Positions 40,138 through 50,352 are shown, numbered from the stretch's first letter. The stretch is DNA of 64,000 nt from Amycolatopsis suaedae (GCF_004214935.1 NZ_SFCC01000015.1:164439-228438), one strand, 5' to 3'. Numbers and translations: made by a program. The notes: generated from the letters alone by a model not told the origin.

Positions 40138-41005
40138 CGGCAGGCGGTGCCGGGTTCGGCTGCGGGCCACCCGGCGGCACCGGGGCACCGCCCGGAGCGC
40201 CGGGCTGAGTCATGCCCGCCTCGGGCGGCGTGGCGCCGGCCGAGCCCTTGTAGTCCATCGGCTTGGCGTCCGGGCCGTACGGCGCCGGGTCGAACGGCGG
40301 CGGGTTGTCGACGTCGAACTGGCCGGGGCCGACGTCACAGGTGGCGCCCACCTCGGGGTAGGTGTTGCGGTTCAGCCGCAGCGCGGCGATGAACTGGTCG
40401 ATCCGCTCGTCGTCGACGCTGTCGACACGCAGCTGGTGGCCCCAGGCCTGCAGCGAGATCGGGGAGTCCAGACCCGGCCACGGCGACATCACCATGTACG
40501 GCTTGTTCTGCACCCGCACCCGCAGCTTGTTCAGCGCGTCACCGGACACCTTGTCGGCGTTGTAGGTGATCCAGACCGCGCCGTGCTCCAGCGAGTGGAC
40601 GAGGTTCTCGGTACGCACCGGGTTCGGGTAGACGACGCCGTTGCAGGCCGCCCACGCGCCGTCGTGCGGACCGCCGAACGGCGGAGTCTTGTCGTAGCGC
40701 ACCCGCTCGGTGGCCGTGACGTGCACACTGCCGGAGTACTGCTGGGTGACGATGCCCGCGATCTTCAGCGACGGGTCCGGGTTCTGCTGCGACGGTGCCC
40801 AGGCGGCCGCGGCCTCCTCACGGTTGGCCTGCTCCCGCTTGTCGGCCGACTGCACGTAGTACCAGCCGAACACACCGCCGGCGAGCGCCAGGATGGCGAC
40901 GACCGCGATGATCGTTCCCCACGGCGTGCCCTTCTTGGCCACGACGGAGGACTTGCGTGCCGACTTCATGGCGTTCTTCGGCTTCTTCTTGGTCCCGCTT
41001 GCCAT
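40130..41005 (-). CDS. DUF3105 membrane protein
   Basis: 291 residues. Basic N-terminus, one membrane helix (IIAVVAILALAGGVFGWYYV), then the DUF3105 domain: YDKTPPFGGPHDGAWAACNG, then LVHSLEHGAVWITYN. A proline-rich tail follows. Function unknown; in actinobacteria this gene often precedes DUF305. The 153-bp gap to argS holds divergent promoters. Confidence 0.85.
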   Translation of the reverse strand: MASGTKKKPKNAMKSARKSSVVAKKGTPWGTIIAVVAILALAGGVFGWYYVQSADKREQANREEAAAAWAPSQQNPDPSLKIAGIVTQQYSGSVHVTATERVRYDKTPPFGGPHDGAWAACNGVVYPNPVRTENLVHSLEHGAVWITYNADKVSGDALNKLRVRVQNKPYMVMSPWPGLDSPISLQAWGHQLRVDSVDDERIDQFIAALRLNRNTYPEVGATCDVGPGQFDVDNPPPFDPAPYGPDAKPMDYKGSAGATPPEAGMTQPGAPGGAPVPPGGPQPNPAPPAGG

Positions 41006-41158
41006 CGCGCTGTACCGACCTCGTCTCTAGTCGCCCACGGTAGTGAGCCGCTCCCTACGCGGAGTTCTCCAGCCAGTGTAGGGTCAGTGTGTCTGCTCGT
41101 CGTCAACAACCGCCCCCGGACGGCGGTCGCCGACCCTGCTCGACCTAGAATTCCGCAG

Positions 41159-42814
41159 GTGACACCTGCTGCCCTCGCCGACCTGGTCCGTTCCTCCGCC
41201 GTCGCGGTCCTGTCCGAACGTGGACTGGACCATTCTGTGCTGCCCGAGACGGTGACGATCGAGCGACCCCGCAACCCCGAGCACGGCGACTATGCCACGA
41301 ACGTCGCCATGCAGGTAGCGAAGCGAGTAGGTCTCAAGCCCCGCGAGCTGGCCGAGGCGCTGGCCAAGGCACTGAGCGACGCCGACGAGGTCGCGGCCGC
41401 CGAGGTCGCCGGCCCCGGGTTCCTCAACCTGCGGCTGGCCGCCGACGCCCAGGGTGCCCAGGTCAGGCAGGCCCTGGAGGCCGGAGCCGCCTACGGCACG
41501 GGCGACGCGCTCGCCGGTACGAAGATCAACCTGGAGTTCGTCTCGGCCAACCCCACCGGCCCGCTGCACCTGGGCGCGACCCGCTGGGCCGCGGTCGGCG
41601 ACGCGCTCGGCCGGGTGCTCTCCGCCCAGGGCGCCGAGGTGACCAGGGAGTACTACTTCAACGACGCCGGCGCCCAGATCGACCGGTTCGTCAACTCGCT
41701 GATCGCCGCCGCCAAGGGCGAGCCCGCCCCGGAGGACGGCTACGCGGGCGGCTACATCACCGACATCGCCGCCGAGGTCATCCGCCAGGAGCCCAGCGCG
41801 CTGTCCATGCCGGACGACGAGCGCGCCGAGACGTTCCGGCGCATCGGTGTCCAGCTGATGTTCGACGAGATCAAGTCCAGCCTGCACGCCTTCGGCACCG
41901 ACTTCGACGTCTTCTTCCACGAGGACTCGCTGCACGCCTCCGGCGCCGTCAGGCACGCGGTGGAGCGGCTCAAGGAGCAGGGCAACCTCTACGAGTCCGA
42001 CGGCGCCTGGTGGATGCGCACCACCGACCAGGGTGACGACAAGGACCGCGTGGTCATCAAGTCCGACGGTGACCCGGCCTACATCGCCGGCGACATCGCC
42101 TACCTGATGAACAAGCGCGAGCGCGGGTTCGACCTGTGCATCTACATGCTCGGCGCCGACCACCACGGCTACATCGGCAGGCTCAAGGCCACCGCGGTCG
42201 CGCTCGGCGAGGACCCGGCCGTCGTCGAGATCCTCATCGGACAGATGGTGAACCTGGTCAGCGACGGCAAGCCGGTGCGGATGAGCAAGCGCGCCGGCAC
42301 GGTCATCACCATGGAGGACCTGGTCGACGCCGTCGGCGTGGACGCGGCCCGCTACGAACTCAACCGGTACTCGGTGGACTCCACCATCGACATCGACCTG
42401 GACCTGCTGCGCAAGCACTCCAACGAGAACCCGGTCTACTACGTGCAGTACGCCCACGCCCGGCTGGCCTCGCTCCAGCGCAACGCGGCCGAACTCGGCC
42501 TGTCCGCCGACACGGACGCCGACCTGAGCCTGCTCACCCACCCGCGCGAGGGCGACCTGATCCGCACGATCGGCGAGTACCCGACCGTGCTGCGCAAGGC
42601 CGCCGAGCTGCGGGAGCCGCACCGGGTCGCGCGTTACCTGGAGAGCCTGGCCAGCGCGTACCACAAGTTCTACGACGCGGCCCGCGTCCTGCCGCAGGGC
42701 GACGAGGACGCCACCCCGCTGACCTTCGCCAGGCTTGAGCTGTGCAAGGCCGCACAGCAGGTGTTCGCCAACGGCCTCGGCCTGCTCGGCGTCTCGGCGC
42801 CGGAACGGATGTGA
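41159..42814 (+). CDS. argS: Arginyl-tRNA synthetase
   Basis: 551 residues from GTG 41159. HLGA (137-140) is the HIGH-type motif and MSKR (375-378) the KMSKS-type motif of class I synthetases; the N-terminal ArgRS-specific domain and the C-terminal anticodon-binding domain (NPVYYVQYAHARLAS) are present. It charges tRNA-Arg with arginine. Length matches the family. lysA begins 4 bp after the stop, so argS-lysA-hom-thrC-thrB form one operon, as in mycobacteria. Confidence 0.96.
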   Translation: MTPAALADLVRSSAVAVLSERGLDHSVLPETVTIERPRNPEHGDYATNVAMQVAKRVGLKPRELAEALAKALSDADEVAAAEVAGPGFLNLRLAADAQGAQVRQALEAGAAYGTGDALAGTKINLEFVSANPTGPLHLGATRWAAVGDALGRVLSAQGAEVTREYYFNDAGAQIDRFVNSLIAAAKGEPAPEDGYAGGYITDIAAEVIRQEPSALSMPDDERAETFRRIGVQLMFDEIKSSLHAFGTDFDVFFHEDSLHASGAVRHAVERLKEQGNLYESDGAWWMRTTDQGDDKDRVVIKSDGDPAYIAGDIAYLMNKRERGFDLCIYMLGADHHGYIGRLKATAVALGEDPAVVEILIGQMVNLVSDGKPVRMSKRAGTVITMEDLVDAVGVDAARYELNRYSVDSTIDIDLDLLRKHSNENPVYYVQYAHARLASLQRNAAELGLSADTDADLSLLTHPREGDLIRTIGEYPTVLRKAAELREPHRVARYLESLASAYHKFYDAARVLPQGDEDATPLTFARLELCKAAQQVFANGLGLLGVSAPERM

Positions 42815-42818
42815 CCGC

Positions 42819-44258
42819 ATGTGCGCACACCCCGCCGGGCCCCGGCACGCCGAGCACTACCCGCACGTCGACACGGCCGGCTACCCGCCGTCCACATCGG
42901 CCGAACTGGACCGGCTGTACCCGAAAGTCTGGCCCCGCAACAGCTTCCGCGCGCCGGACGGCGTCGTGCGGATCGCCGGGGTGGACGTGCGGGAGCTGGC
43001 CGAGCAGTACGGCACGCCGCTGTTCGTGATCGACGAGGCCGACTTCAAGTCGCGCTGCGCCGAGTACGCCGAGGCGTTCGACGACCCGTCGCTGGTGCAC
43101 TACGCGTCCAAGGCTTTCCTGTGCACCGAGGTCGCGCGCTGGATCGCCGCACAGGGCCTCAGCCTGGACGTCTGCAGCGGCGGTGAGCTGGCCATCGCGC
43201 AGCGCGCCGGCTTCCCCGCCGAGCGGATCACGTTCCACGGCAACAACAAGTCGATCGCCGAGCTGGAGGCCGCCGTCGACGCACGGGTCGGCACCGTCGT
43301 CGTCGACTCCTACCACGAGATCGCCAGGCTGGCCGAGGTCGCGGCCGCACGGGACGTGGTGCAGGCGGTACTGGTCCGGGTGACGGTCGGCGTCGAGGCA
43401 CACACCCACGAGTTCATCGCCACCGCGCACGAGGACCAGAAGTTCGGCTTCTCGCTGGCGGCCGGCGACGCGGCCGAGGCCGTTCGCCGCGTGCTCAACG
43501 CGTCGTCGCTGAAGCTGATCGGCCTGCACAGCCACATCGGTTCGCAGATCTTCGACCCGGACGGCTTCGAGGTCGCCGCCCGGCGCGTGATCGGCCTGAT
43601 CGCCGAGCTGGGCAAGGAACACGGGCCGGAGCTGGTCGAGCAGCTGTCCATTGTGGACCTCGGTGGCGGGTTCGGTATCGCCTACACCGAGCGGGACAAC
43701 CCGCCGCCGCCCGCGCAGATGGTCACCCAGATCCGCGAGATGGTGCGCAGGGAGTGCTCGTTCGCCGGGCTGCCGGTGCCCAAGATCGCCGGTGAGCCGG
43801 GCCGCGCGATCGCCGGTCCGGGCACGGTCACCCTCTACGAGGTCGGCACGATCAAGGACGTGACGCTGGGGGACAACCAGCAGCGCCGCTACGTCAGCGT
43901 CGACGGCGGGATGAGCGACAACATCCGCACCGCGCTCTACGACGCGGCCTACGACGTGCGGCTGGTCTCCCGCGCCAGCGACGACGGCCAGCCGGCCGAG
44001 GTGACCGCCGTTCGTTCCCGGGTAGTGGGAAAACACTGTGAATCCGGTGACATCGTCGTCCGTGACTGCTGGCTGCCCGACACACTCGTCGCCGGCGACC
44101 TGGTGGCCGTCGCCGCCACCGGTGCCTACTGCTACTCGATGGCCAACAACTACAACCGGCTGCCGCGCCCCGCGGTGGTCGCGGTGCGCAACGGCAACTC
44201 GCGGTTGCTGCTGCGCCGGGAGACGACCGAAGACATGCTGGGCCTGGAGGTGTCGTGA
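42819..44258 (+). CDS. lysA: Diaminopimelate decarboxylase
   Basis: 479 residues from ATG 42819. A PLP-dependent fold-III decarboxylase: HYASKAF gives the PLP lysine Lys98; GLHSHIGSQI and DLGGGFGI follow, and CESGDIVVRD and GAYCYSM complete the active site. It makes lysine from meso-diaminopimelate, the last step of lysine synthesis. Hom follows, overlapping at GTGA. Confidence 0.96.
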   Translation: MCAHPAGPRHAEHYPHVDTAGYPPSTSAELDRLYPKVWPRNSFRAPDGVVRIAGVDVRELAEQYGTPLFVIDEADFKSRCAEYAEAFDDPSLVHYASKAFLCTEVARWIAAQGLSLDVCSGGELAIAQRAGFPAERITFHGNNKSIAELEAAVDARVGTVVVDSYHEIARLAEVAAARDVVQAVLVRVTVGVEAHTHEFIATAHEDQKFGFSLAAGDAAEAVRRVLNASSLKLIGLHSHIGSQIFDPDGFEVAARRVIGLIAELGKEHGPELVEQLSIVDLGGGFGIAYTERDNPPPPAQMVTQIREMVRRECSFAGLPVPKIAGEPGRAIAGPGTVTLYEVGTIKDVTLGDNQQRRYVSVDGGMSDNIRTALYDAAYDVRLVSRASDDGQPAEVTAVRSRVVGKHCESGDIVVRDCWLPDTLVAGDLVAVAATGAYCYSMANNYNRLPRPAVVAVRNGNSRLLLRRETTEDMLGLEVS

Positions 44259-45553
44259 GCTCGCCGGTGAAGGTCGCACTGCTCGGCTGCGGGACGGTCG
44301 GCGGCGAGGTCGCCCGGATACTCACCGAGCAGGCCGGTGAGCTGGCCGCGCGGGCCGGTGCCCCGGTCGAGCTGGTCGGCATCGCCGTGCGACGGCCGGA
44401 CAAGCACCCTGAGCTGCCGGCCGAGCTGCTCACCGCCGACGCCGCGGCGCTGGTGTCGTCGCCGGACGTCGACGTGGTGGTGGAGCTGATCGGCGGCATC
44501 GAGCCGACCAGGGACTGGCTGCTCACCGCGCTGAAGTCCGGCAAGTCGGTGGTGACGGCCAACAAGGCGCTGCTGGCCGAGCACTCGGCCGAGCTGTCCC
44601 AGGCTGCTGACGCCTCCGGCGCGGACCTCTACTTCGAGGCCGCGGTCGCCGGTGCCATCCCGCTGCTGCGCCCACTGCGGGAGTCGCTGGCCGGTGACCG
44701 GATCACCCGCGTGATGGGAATCGTCAACGGCACCACCAACTTCATTCTGTCCGCAATGGACTCGACGGGCGCCGGTTACGCGGAGGCGCTCGACGAGGCG
44801 ACCCGGCTGGGCTACGCCGAGGCCGACCCGACGGCCGACGTCGACGGCTACGACGCGGCGTCCAAGGCCGCGATCCTCGCCTCGCTCGCGTTCCACACCA
44901 GGGTGACCGCCGCCGACGTGCACCGGGAGGGCATCGGTGGCGTGACCGCGTCCGACATCGCCGCCGCGCGGCTGCTCGGCCGCACGGTGAAGCTGCTGGC
45001 CATCTGCGAGCGGGTGACCGCGGAGGACGGCACCGAGTCGGTCTCGGCCAGGGTGCACCCGGTGATGATCCCGCGCGCCCACCAGCTGGCCGGCGTCGGC
45101 GGCGCGTTCAACGCCGTCTACGTCGAGGCCGACGCCGCCGGTGAGCTGATGTTCTACGGCCAGGGCGCGGGCGGCGCGCCGACGGCCAGCGCGGTGCTCG
45201 GCGACCTGGTCGCCGTGGCTCGCAACCGGGTCGGCGGCGGCCGTGGCCCGAGGGAGTCGGCGCACGCGGCACTGCCGGTGCGGCCGATGGGACAGACCCC
45301 GACCCGGTACCACGTCAGCCTGGACGTGGCCGACCGCCCGGGTGTGCTGGCCCAGGTGGCGCAGGTGTTCGCGGCACACGACGTCAGCATCGCCGCCGTG
45401 CGGCAGCGGGACCGGCTGTCGACGGCCAGCCTGGTCATCGTCACCCACTCGGCGCCGGACGCCGCCCTGGGGTCCACAGTGGACGAAATCGCCAAGATGG
45501 ACGTGGTGCGCGAGGTCGTCTCCGTCATGCGCGTCGAAGGAGAGGACTACTGA
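44255..45553 (+). CDS. hom: Homoserine dehydrogenase
   Basis: 432 residues from GTG 44255. NAD(P) site LLGCGTVGGEV (9-19), catalytic region GIVNGTTNFIL, YDAASKAAILA, and a C-terminal ACT domain (about 350-430, YHVSLDVADRPGVLAQV). It reduces aspartate semialdehyde to homoserine; the ACT domain gives threonine feedback control. Second gene of the threonine set, overlapping lysA. Confidence 0.96.
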   Translation: MSSPVKVALLGCGTVGGEVARILTEQAGELAARAGAPVELVGIAVRRPDKHPELPAELLTADAAALVSSPDVDVVVELIGGIEPTRDWLLTALKSGKSVVTANKALLAEHSAELSQAADASGADLYFEAAVAGAIPLLRPLRESLAGDRITRVMGIVNGTTNFILSAMDSTGAGYAEALDEATRLGYAEADPTADVDGYDAASKAAILASLAFHTRVTAADVHREGIGGVTASDIAAARLLGRTVKLLAICERVTAEDGTESVSARVHPVMIPRAHQLAGVGGAFNAVYVEADAAGELMFYGQGAGGAPTASAVLGDLVAVARNRVGGGRGPRESAHAALPVRPMGQTPTRYHVSLDVADRPGVLAQVAQVFAAHDVSIAAVRQRDRLSTASLVIVTHSAPDAALGSTVDEIAKMDVVREVVSVMRVEGEDY

Positions 45554-45555
45554 CG

Positions 45556-46602
45556 ATGACCGGCATCATCGCGGCCTACCCGAACCGGATTCAGGTTCCC
45601 GAGGGCGCGAAGGTCGTCACCCTCGGCGAGGGGGCCACGCCGCTGCTGCACGCGGAGCACCTGTCCGAGCTGACCGGCTGCACGGTCTACCTGAAGGTCG
45701 AGGGCAGCAACCCGACCGGCTCGTTCAAGGACCGCGGTATGACCGTGGCCATCACGCACGCGCTGGCCAGCGGGCTGAAGGCGGTGATCTGCGCGTCGAC
45801 CGGCAACACGTCCGCGTCGGCGTCCGCCTACGCCGCCAAGGCCGGCCTGACCTGCGCCGTCCTGGTGCCGCAGGGCAAGATCGCGCTCGGCAAGATGGCC
45901 CAGGCCGTCGCACACGGCGCGCGGATCCTGCAGGTCGACGGCAACTTCGACGACTGCCTCGAACTGGCCCGCAAGACCGCGATCGACTACCCGGTCACGC
46001 TGGTCAACTCGGTCAACCCGATCCGCCTGCTCGGCCAGCGGTCGGCGGCCTGGGAGATCTGCGACGAGCTGGGCAAGGCACCTGACATCCACTGCCTGCC
46101 GGTCGGCAACGCGGGCAACATCACCGCCTACTGGGCCGGGTACACGGAGTACGCGCAGGACGGTGTGACCAACGGCACGCCGCGGATGTTCGGCTTCCAG
46201 GCCGCCGGTGCCGCGCCGCTGGTGCACGGCGAGCCGGTGGCCACGCCGGAGACGATCGCCACGGCGATCCGGGTGGGCAGCCCGGCGTCCTGGACCGGTG
46301 CGGTGAAGGCCAAGGACGCCTCGGACGGGCTGTTCGAGGCCGTCACCGACGAGCGGATCCTCGACGCGTACCGGCTGCTCGCGGCCAGGGAGGGCGTGTT
46401 CGTCGAGCCCGCGTCGGCCACCAGCGTGGCCGGGCTGCTGGCCACCGCGGCCGACGGGCGGATCCCGCGTGGTTCGACGGTCGTCTGCACGGTCACCGGG
46501 CACGGGCTGAAGGACCCGGCCACGGCGCTGGAGGGCACGGTCGAGGTCGAGCCGCTGGCCGTCGACCCGGGTGCCGTCGCCGCCGCGCTGGAGCTGGTGT
46601 GA
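45556..46602 (+). CDS. thrC: Threonine synthase
   Basis: 348 residues from ATG 45556, two bases after the hom stop. PLP lysine Lys58 in GSNPTGSFKDRGM, phosphate loop GNAGNITAYW. Converts O-phosphohomoserine to threonine. Short form typical of actinobacteria (about 350-360). Its stop overlaps the GTG start of thrB. Confidence 0.96.
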   Translation: MTGIIAAYPNRIQVPEGAKVVTLGEGATPLLHAEHLSELTGCTVYLKVEGSNPTGSFKDRGMTVAITHALASGLKAVICASTGNTSASASAYAAKAGLTCAVLVPQGKIALGKMAQAVAHGARILQVDGNFDDCLELARKTAIDYPVTLVNSVNPIRLLGQRSAAWEICDELGKAPDIHCLPVGNAGNITAYWAGYTEYAQDGVTNGTPRMFGFQAAGAAPLVHGEPVATPETIATAIRVGSPASWTGAVKAKDASDGLFEAVTDERILDAYRLLAAREGVFVEPASATSVAGLLATAADGRIPRGSTVVCTVTGHGLKDPATALEGTVEVEPLAVDPGAVAAALELV

Positions 46603-47471
46603 GGGTCCGGGTACCGGCGTCGACGGCGAACCTCGGGCCCGGGTTCGACACGCTCGGGCTGGCGCTCGGGCTGTACGACGAGGTCGAGGTCCTGGTTACC
46701 GGCTCGGGCCTGAAGGTCGAGGTGATCGACGCCGGCGCAGGCCCGATGGACGACGTTCCCACCGACGAGCGGCACCTGGTCGTGCGGGCCCTGCGCCGTG
46801 CGGCCGAGCACCTGGGCCTGGACGTCCCGGGCCTGCACCTGCGCTGTCACAACGCGATTCCGCACGCCAGGGGGCTCGGCTCGTCGGCGGCCGCCGTCGT
46901 GTCCGGTGTCGCCGCCGCGTACGCGCTGGCCGGGCGGGAGCTGGACGGCGAGGCGTTGCGGCTGGCAGCCGGGTTCGAGGGGCACGCCGACAACGCCGCG
47001 GCCAGCCTGTTCGGCGGGTTCGTCATCGCCTGGGCCGACGGTGGGCGGTTCGCCGCGCAGCGGCTCGACCCGCATCCGGCGATCCGTCCCGTTGTGGCGG
47101 TTCCCACGATGCGGTCGTCCACGGAGGCGACCAGGGGGCTGCTGCCGGAGACCGTCCCGCATGCCGACGCGGCACACAACGCCGGCCGCGCGGCGCTGGC
47201 CGTGCTGGCGCTGACCCAGCGCCCCGACCTGCTGCTGGCCGCCACCGAGGACCGGCTGCACCAGGAGTACCGGGCCCCGGCGTACCCGGCGAGCACCCGG
47301 CTGGTGACTGCGCTGCGTAGTCAAGGCGTCGCCGCCGCGGTGTCCGGCGCAGGCCCGACGGTGCTCGCGCTCACCACAGACGGAATACTTCCCGCCGGTA
47401 TGGACGTTGAGGGTTTTGACGTCACCGAGCTGGCGGTGGACACCGCCGGTGTGCAGGTCGCAAGCGCGTAA
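46599..47471 (+). CDS. thrB: Homoserine kinase
   Basis: 290 residues from GTG 46599. A GHMP kinase: the first motif PASTANLGPGFDTLG (6-20), the ATP loop ARGLGSSAAAVVS (90-102), and the third motif VSGAGPTVLAL near the end. It phosphorylates homoserine for ThrC. Overlaps thrC, the last gene of the operon. Confidence 0.96.
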   Translation: MRVRVPASTANLGPGFDTLGLALGLYDEVEVLVTGSGLKVEVIDAGAGPMDDVPTDERHLVVRALRRAAEHLGLDVPGLHLRCHNAIPHARGLGSSAAAVVSGVAAAYALAGRELDGEALRLAAGFEGHADNAAASLFGGFVIAWADGGRFAAQRLDPHPAIRPVVAVPTMRSSTEATRGLLPETVPHADAAHNAGRAALAVLALTQRPDLLLAATEDRLHQEYRAPAYPASTRLVTALRSQGVAAAVSGAGPTVLALTTDGILPAGMDVEGFDVTELAVDTAGVQVASA

Positions 47472-47827
47472 CACGCCGGGCCCTAAACGGGGGTGGTTGT
47501 TGCACCTGCCAACAGGGCGGTCTACCCTCGGGGGCGTTCGATCACCGTGCGCAGTCCGCACCCGGTATCGGTCCCGGGGTTCTCCCGGATCGCATATTCC
47601 ATCCAGTCTCGGGGCTGGTGCAGAGGGGTTCCCGGTAGGCGCGGAGATCGATTCCGCGTGCATCACTGATGCACGTACTTTCCCGTGCTGGCGGCTCCGC
47701 CGCGGTGAGTCGCACGTCTCGGCTGGTGTCCACCGGCATCGGGAGTAGCTAGCCGTCTCGCAATTCGGACGCGGGCGGCAGTCCGCTGATCCACCGTGGA
47801 GGCGTGGATCGGTCAGGAAGGACATGT
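47472..47827. promoter_or_regulatory. rho leader region
   Basis: 356 bp without a supported gene. It contains a 9-bp hairpin CGTGCATCA-C-TGATGCACG (47657-47665 and 47667-47675). A long leader before rho fits transcriptional autoregulation of rho, as known in other bacteria; that is inference here. Confidence 0.45.
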
Positions 47828-49747
47828 GTGAGCAACACCGATCTTCTGAGCGACGGCACGGATACCAAGCCGGCGAGTCCTGAGACCGCCGAGAACGGTG
47901 CCGCCGCACCCAAGCGCCGGCCCGGTGGCCTTTCCGGCATGGTCATCGCTGACCTGCGGGAATTGGCCGTCGAGCTGGGCATCAGCGACACCACCGGCAT
48001 GCGCAAGGGGGATCTGATCGCCGCGATCCGCGAGCGTCAGGGCAAGTCCAAGCGCCGCCCCGCCGCGAGCGAGACGCTGCCATTGGAGGGCATTGCCGAC
48101 AAGTCGGACAAGGCTCCCAAGGCGGACGTCCCCGCGGCGAAGCAGGACAAGCCCGCCGAGGAGCCGAAGGCCGCCAAGGCCCCGAAGACCGACGAGGCGC
48201 CCGCGCCGGAGAAGGCCGAGCAGCAGGAGCGCAAGCCCGCCGAGGAGACCCAGTCGGTCAACGGCAACCAGCCGCACGGCAACCAGGACGACCAGGGCCA
48301 GAGCGGCGACGAGGGCGGCCGCCGGGAGGGCGGGCGGCGTCGCCGCGGCTCCAACCGTGCCGCCGGTGCTCCCGACGGTCAGCAGCAGGGTGACCAGCAG
48401 CAGCGTGGTCAGCAGCGCGGCCAGGGCGGCCAGGGCGACCAGCAGCGTGGCCAGGGTGGCCAGCAGAACCAGGGCAAGCAGGGCGGTCGCCAGCAGCAGG
48501 ACGACGACGGCGAGGACGGCGGTGGCCGTCGTGGCCGCCGGTTCCGCGACCGCAGGCGTCGTGGCGGTCGTGGCGAGGGCAACCCGGACACCGAGGTGCG
48601 TGAGGACGACGTCCTGCTCCCGGTAGCCGGCATCCTCGACGTGCTGGACAACTACGCGTTCGTCCGCACGTCGGGTTACCTGGCCGGGCCGAACGACGTG
48701 TACGTCTCGCTGTCGCTGGTCCGCAAGTACGGCCTGCGCAGGGGCGACGCGATCACCGGTGTGGTGCGGCAGCCGCGGGAGGGCGAGCAGCAGCGGCAGA
48801 AGTTCAACCCGCTGGTGCGCGTCGACTCGATCAACGGCCAGGAGCCGGAGGCGGCCAAGAGCCGTCCCGACTTCACCAAGCTGACCCCGCTGTACCCGAA
48901 CGAGCGGCTCCGGCTGGAGACCGAGTCGCACAAGCTGACCACCCGCGTCATCGACCTGGTGATGCCGGTCGGCAAGGGGCAGCGTGCGCTGATCGTGTCC
49001 CCGCCCAAGGCGGGCAAGACGACGATCATGCAGGACATCGCCAACGCGATCACCACGAACAACCCCGAGTGCCACCTGATGGTCGTCCTCGTCGACGAGC
49101 GTCCGGAAGAGGTCACCGACATGCAGCGGTCGGTGAAGGGTGAGGTCATCGCCTCGACCTTCGACCGTCCGCCGTCGGACCACACCTCGGTGGCCGAGCT
49201 GTCCATCGAGCGCGCGAAGCGCCTGGTGGAGATGGGCCTGGACGTCGTGGTGCTGCTGGACTCGATCACGCGTCTCGGCCGGGCCTACAACCTGGCCGCG
49301 CCGGCGTCGGGCCGCATCCTGTCCGGTGGTGTCGACTCGACCGCGCTGTTCCCGCCGAAGCGGTTCCTCGGCGCGGCACGCAACATCGAGAACGGCGGCT
49401 CGCTGACCATCTTCGCCACGGCGATGGTGGAGACCGGGTCCACCGGTGACACGGTGATCTTCGAGGAGTTCAAGGGCACCGGCAACGCCGAGCTCAAGCT
49501 GGACCGCAAGATCGCCGAGCGCAGGGTGTTCCCGGCCGTCGACATCAACCCGTCCGGCACCCGCAAGGAGGAGCTGCTGCTCTCGCCGGACGAGCTCGCG
49601 GTGACGCTGAAGCTGCACCGGGTGCTGCACGCGCTGGACTCCCAGCAGGCCATCGACCTGCTGCTGTCCCGCCTGCGGAAGACGAAGACGAACATCGAGT
49701 TCCTGATGCAGGTCTCGAAGACGGCGCTCGGTCCCGACGAGGACTAG
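47828..49747 (+). CDS. rho: Transcription termination factor Rho, with long insertion
   Basis: 639 residues from GTG 47828 (AGGAAGG upstream). Rho_N helix region at about 42-72 (DLRELAVELGISDTTGMRKG). Residues about 75-260 form a low-complexity, Gln/Asn/Gly/Arg-rich insertion, as in other high-GC actinobacteria. The RNA-binding domain follows, then the ATPase with P-loop PPKAGKTT (about 392-399), Walker B VVVLLDSITR, and the R-loop region near the end. Hexameric RNA translocase that ends transcripts. Confidence 0.96.
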   Translation: MSNTDLLSDGTDTKPASPETAENGAAAPKRRPGGLSGMVIADLRELAVELGISDTTGMRKGDLIAAIRERQGKSKRRPAASETLPLEGIADKSDKAPKADVPAAKQDKPAEEPKAAKAPKTDEAPAPEKAEQQERKPAEETQSVNGNQPHGNQDDQGQSGDEGGRREGGRRRRGSNRAAGAPDGQQQGDQQQRGQQRGQGGQGDQQRGQGGQQNQGKQGGRQQQDDDGEDGGGRRGRRFRDRRRRGGRGEGNPDTEVREDDVLLPVAGILDVLDNYAFVRTSGYLAGPNDVYVSLSLVRKYGLRRGDAITGVVRQPREGEQQRQKFNPLVRVDSINGQEPEAAKSRPDFTKLTPLYPNERLRLETESHKLTTRVIDLVMPVGKGQRALIVSPPKAGKTTIMQDIANAITTNNPECHLMVVLVDERPEEVTDMQRSVKGEVIASTFDRPPSDHTSVAELSIERAKRLVEMGLDVVVLLDSITRLGRAYNLAAPASGRILSGGVDSTALFPPKRFLGAARNIENGGSLTIFATAMVETGSTGDTVIFEEFKGTGNAELKLDRKIAERRVFPAVDINPSGTRKEELLLSPDELAVTLKLHRVLHALDSQQAIDLLLSRLRKTKTNIEFLMQVSKTALGPDED

Positions 49748-49758
49748 CGCCCGAAGCG

Positions 49759-49805
49759 CATGAAGGCCACCTTCCTACCGCGAGACGGTATGAAGGTGGC
49801 CTTCA
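49759..49805. terminator. Palindromic repeat hairpin after rho
   Basis: Perfect 15-bp arms ATGAAGGCCACCTTC and GAAGGTGGCCTTCAT around 17 nt, between rho and the convergent secreted-protein gene. Likely bidirectional terminator; member of the dispersed family. Confidence 0.7.
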
Positions 49806-49824
49806 TGTCTTTGGGGGGCAGATA

Positions 49825-50352
49825 TCACCGGCGGGGGACGGCGGCCGGGGTCCAACCGCGGTAGTTGCGGAAGTAGTTCACGCTGGAGGCGTGGCCGATC
49901 TTGCCGCCGATGCTGGTGGCGTAAATGCCGCCGTTGCCGTCGGCGATCCCGACGTGGCCCCACTTGCTGATGTTCCAGTAGACGAACGCGCCCTTGGGTG
50001 GCCTGCTGCCGTTGGTGTGCTTCGGGCTCGCGCCGAACCAGTGGGCGTTGGCCGACGCCCAGACGCCGGTGACGCCGTAGGCGTTCTCCACCGCTTTCTC
50101 GCACAGCCCCTGATAGGCAGTACTGCCCATCCGGTTGCGGAACCACTGGACGGCACCGGCCGGCGTGCCGTCGCCTGCCCCGAGCGCTTCCAGTTCGCTG
50201 TCCGGGACGGTGGTGAACACGCCTGCCGACGGGTCGATGTCGGCCGCCGTGATGCCCTCGGTGCTCGCCGCGGCGGGTGCCGTGACCAGGGTGGTCGCCG
50301 CGAGCGCGACGGCCGCCGCCAGGGTAAGGAGCCGCCCTGCCTTGATGTGCAT
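49825..50352 (-). CDS. Secreted CHAP/NlpC-like putative peptidase
   Basis: 175 residues from ATG 50352 (GGAGG upstream). Signal peptide 1-29 (ending APAAAS). Cys84 in LCEKAVENAYG and His133 in WGHVGIADGNGG fit a papain-like cysteine peptidase or amidase of the CHAP/NlpC-P60 type acting on cell wall; the domain is short and lacks other clear residues. Secreted wall hydrolase is the likeliest role. Convergent with rho. Confidence 0.62.
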   Translation of the reverse strand: MHIKAGRLLTLAAAVALAATTLVTAPAAASTEGITAADIDPSAGVFTTVPDSELEALGAGDGTPAGAVQWFRNRMGSTAYQGLCEKAVENAYGVTGVWASANAHWFGASPKHTNGSRPPKGAFVYWNISKWGHVGIADGNGGIYATSIGGKIGHASSVNYFRNYRGWTPAAVPRR

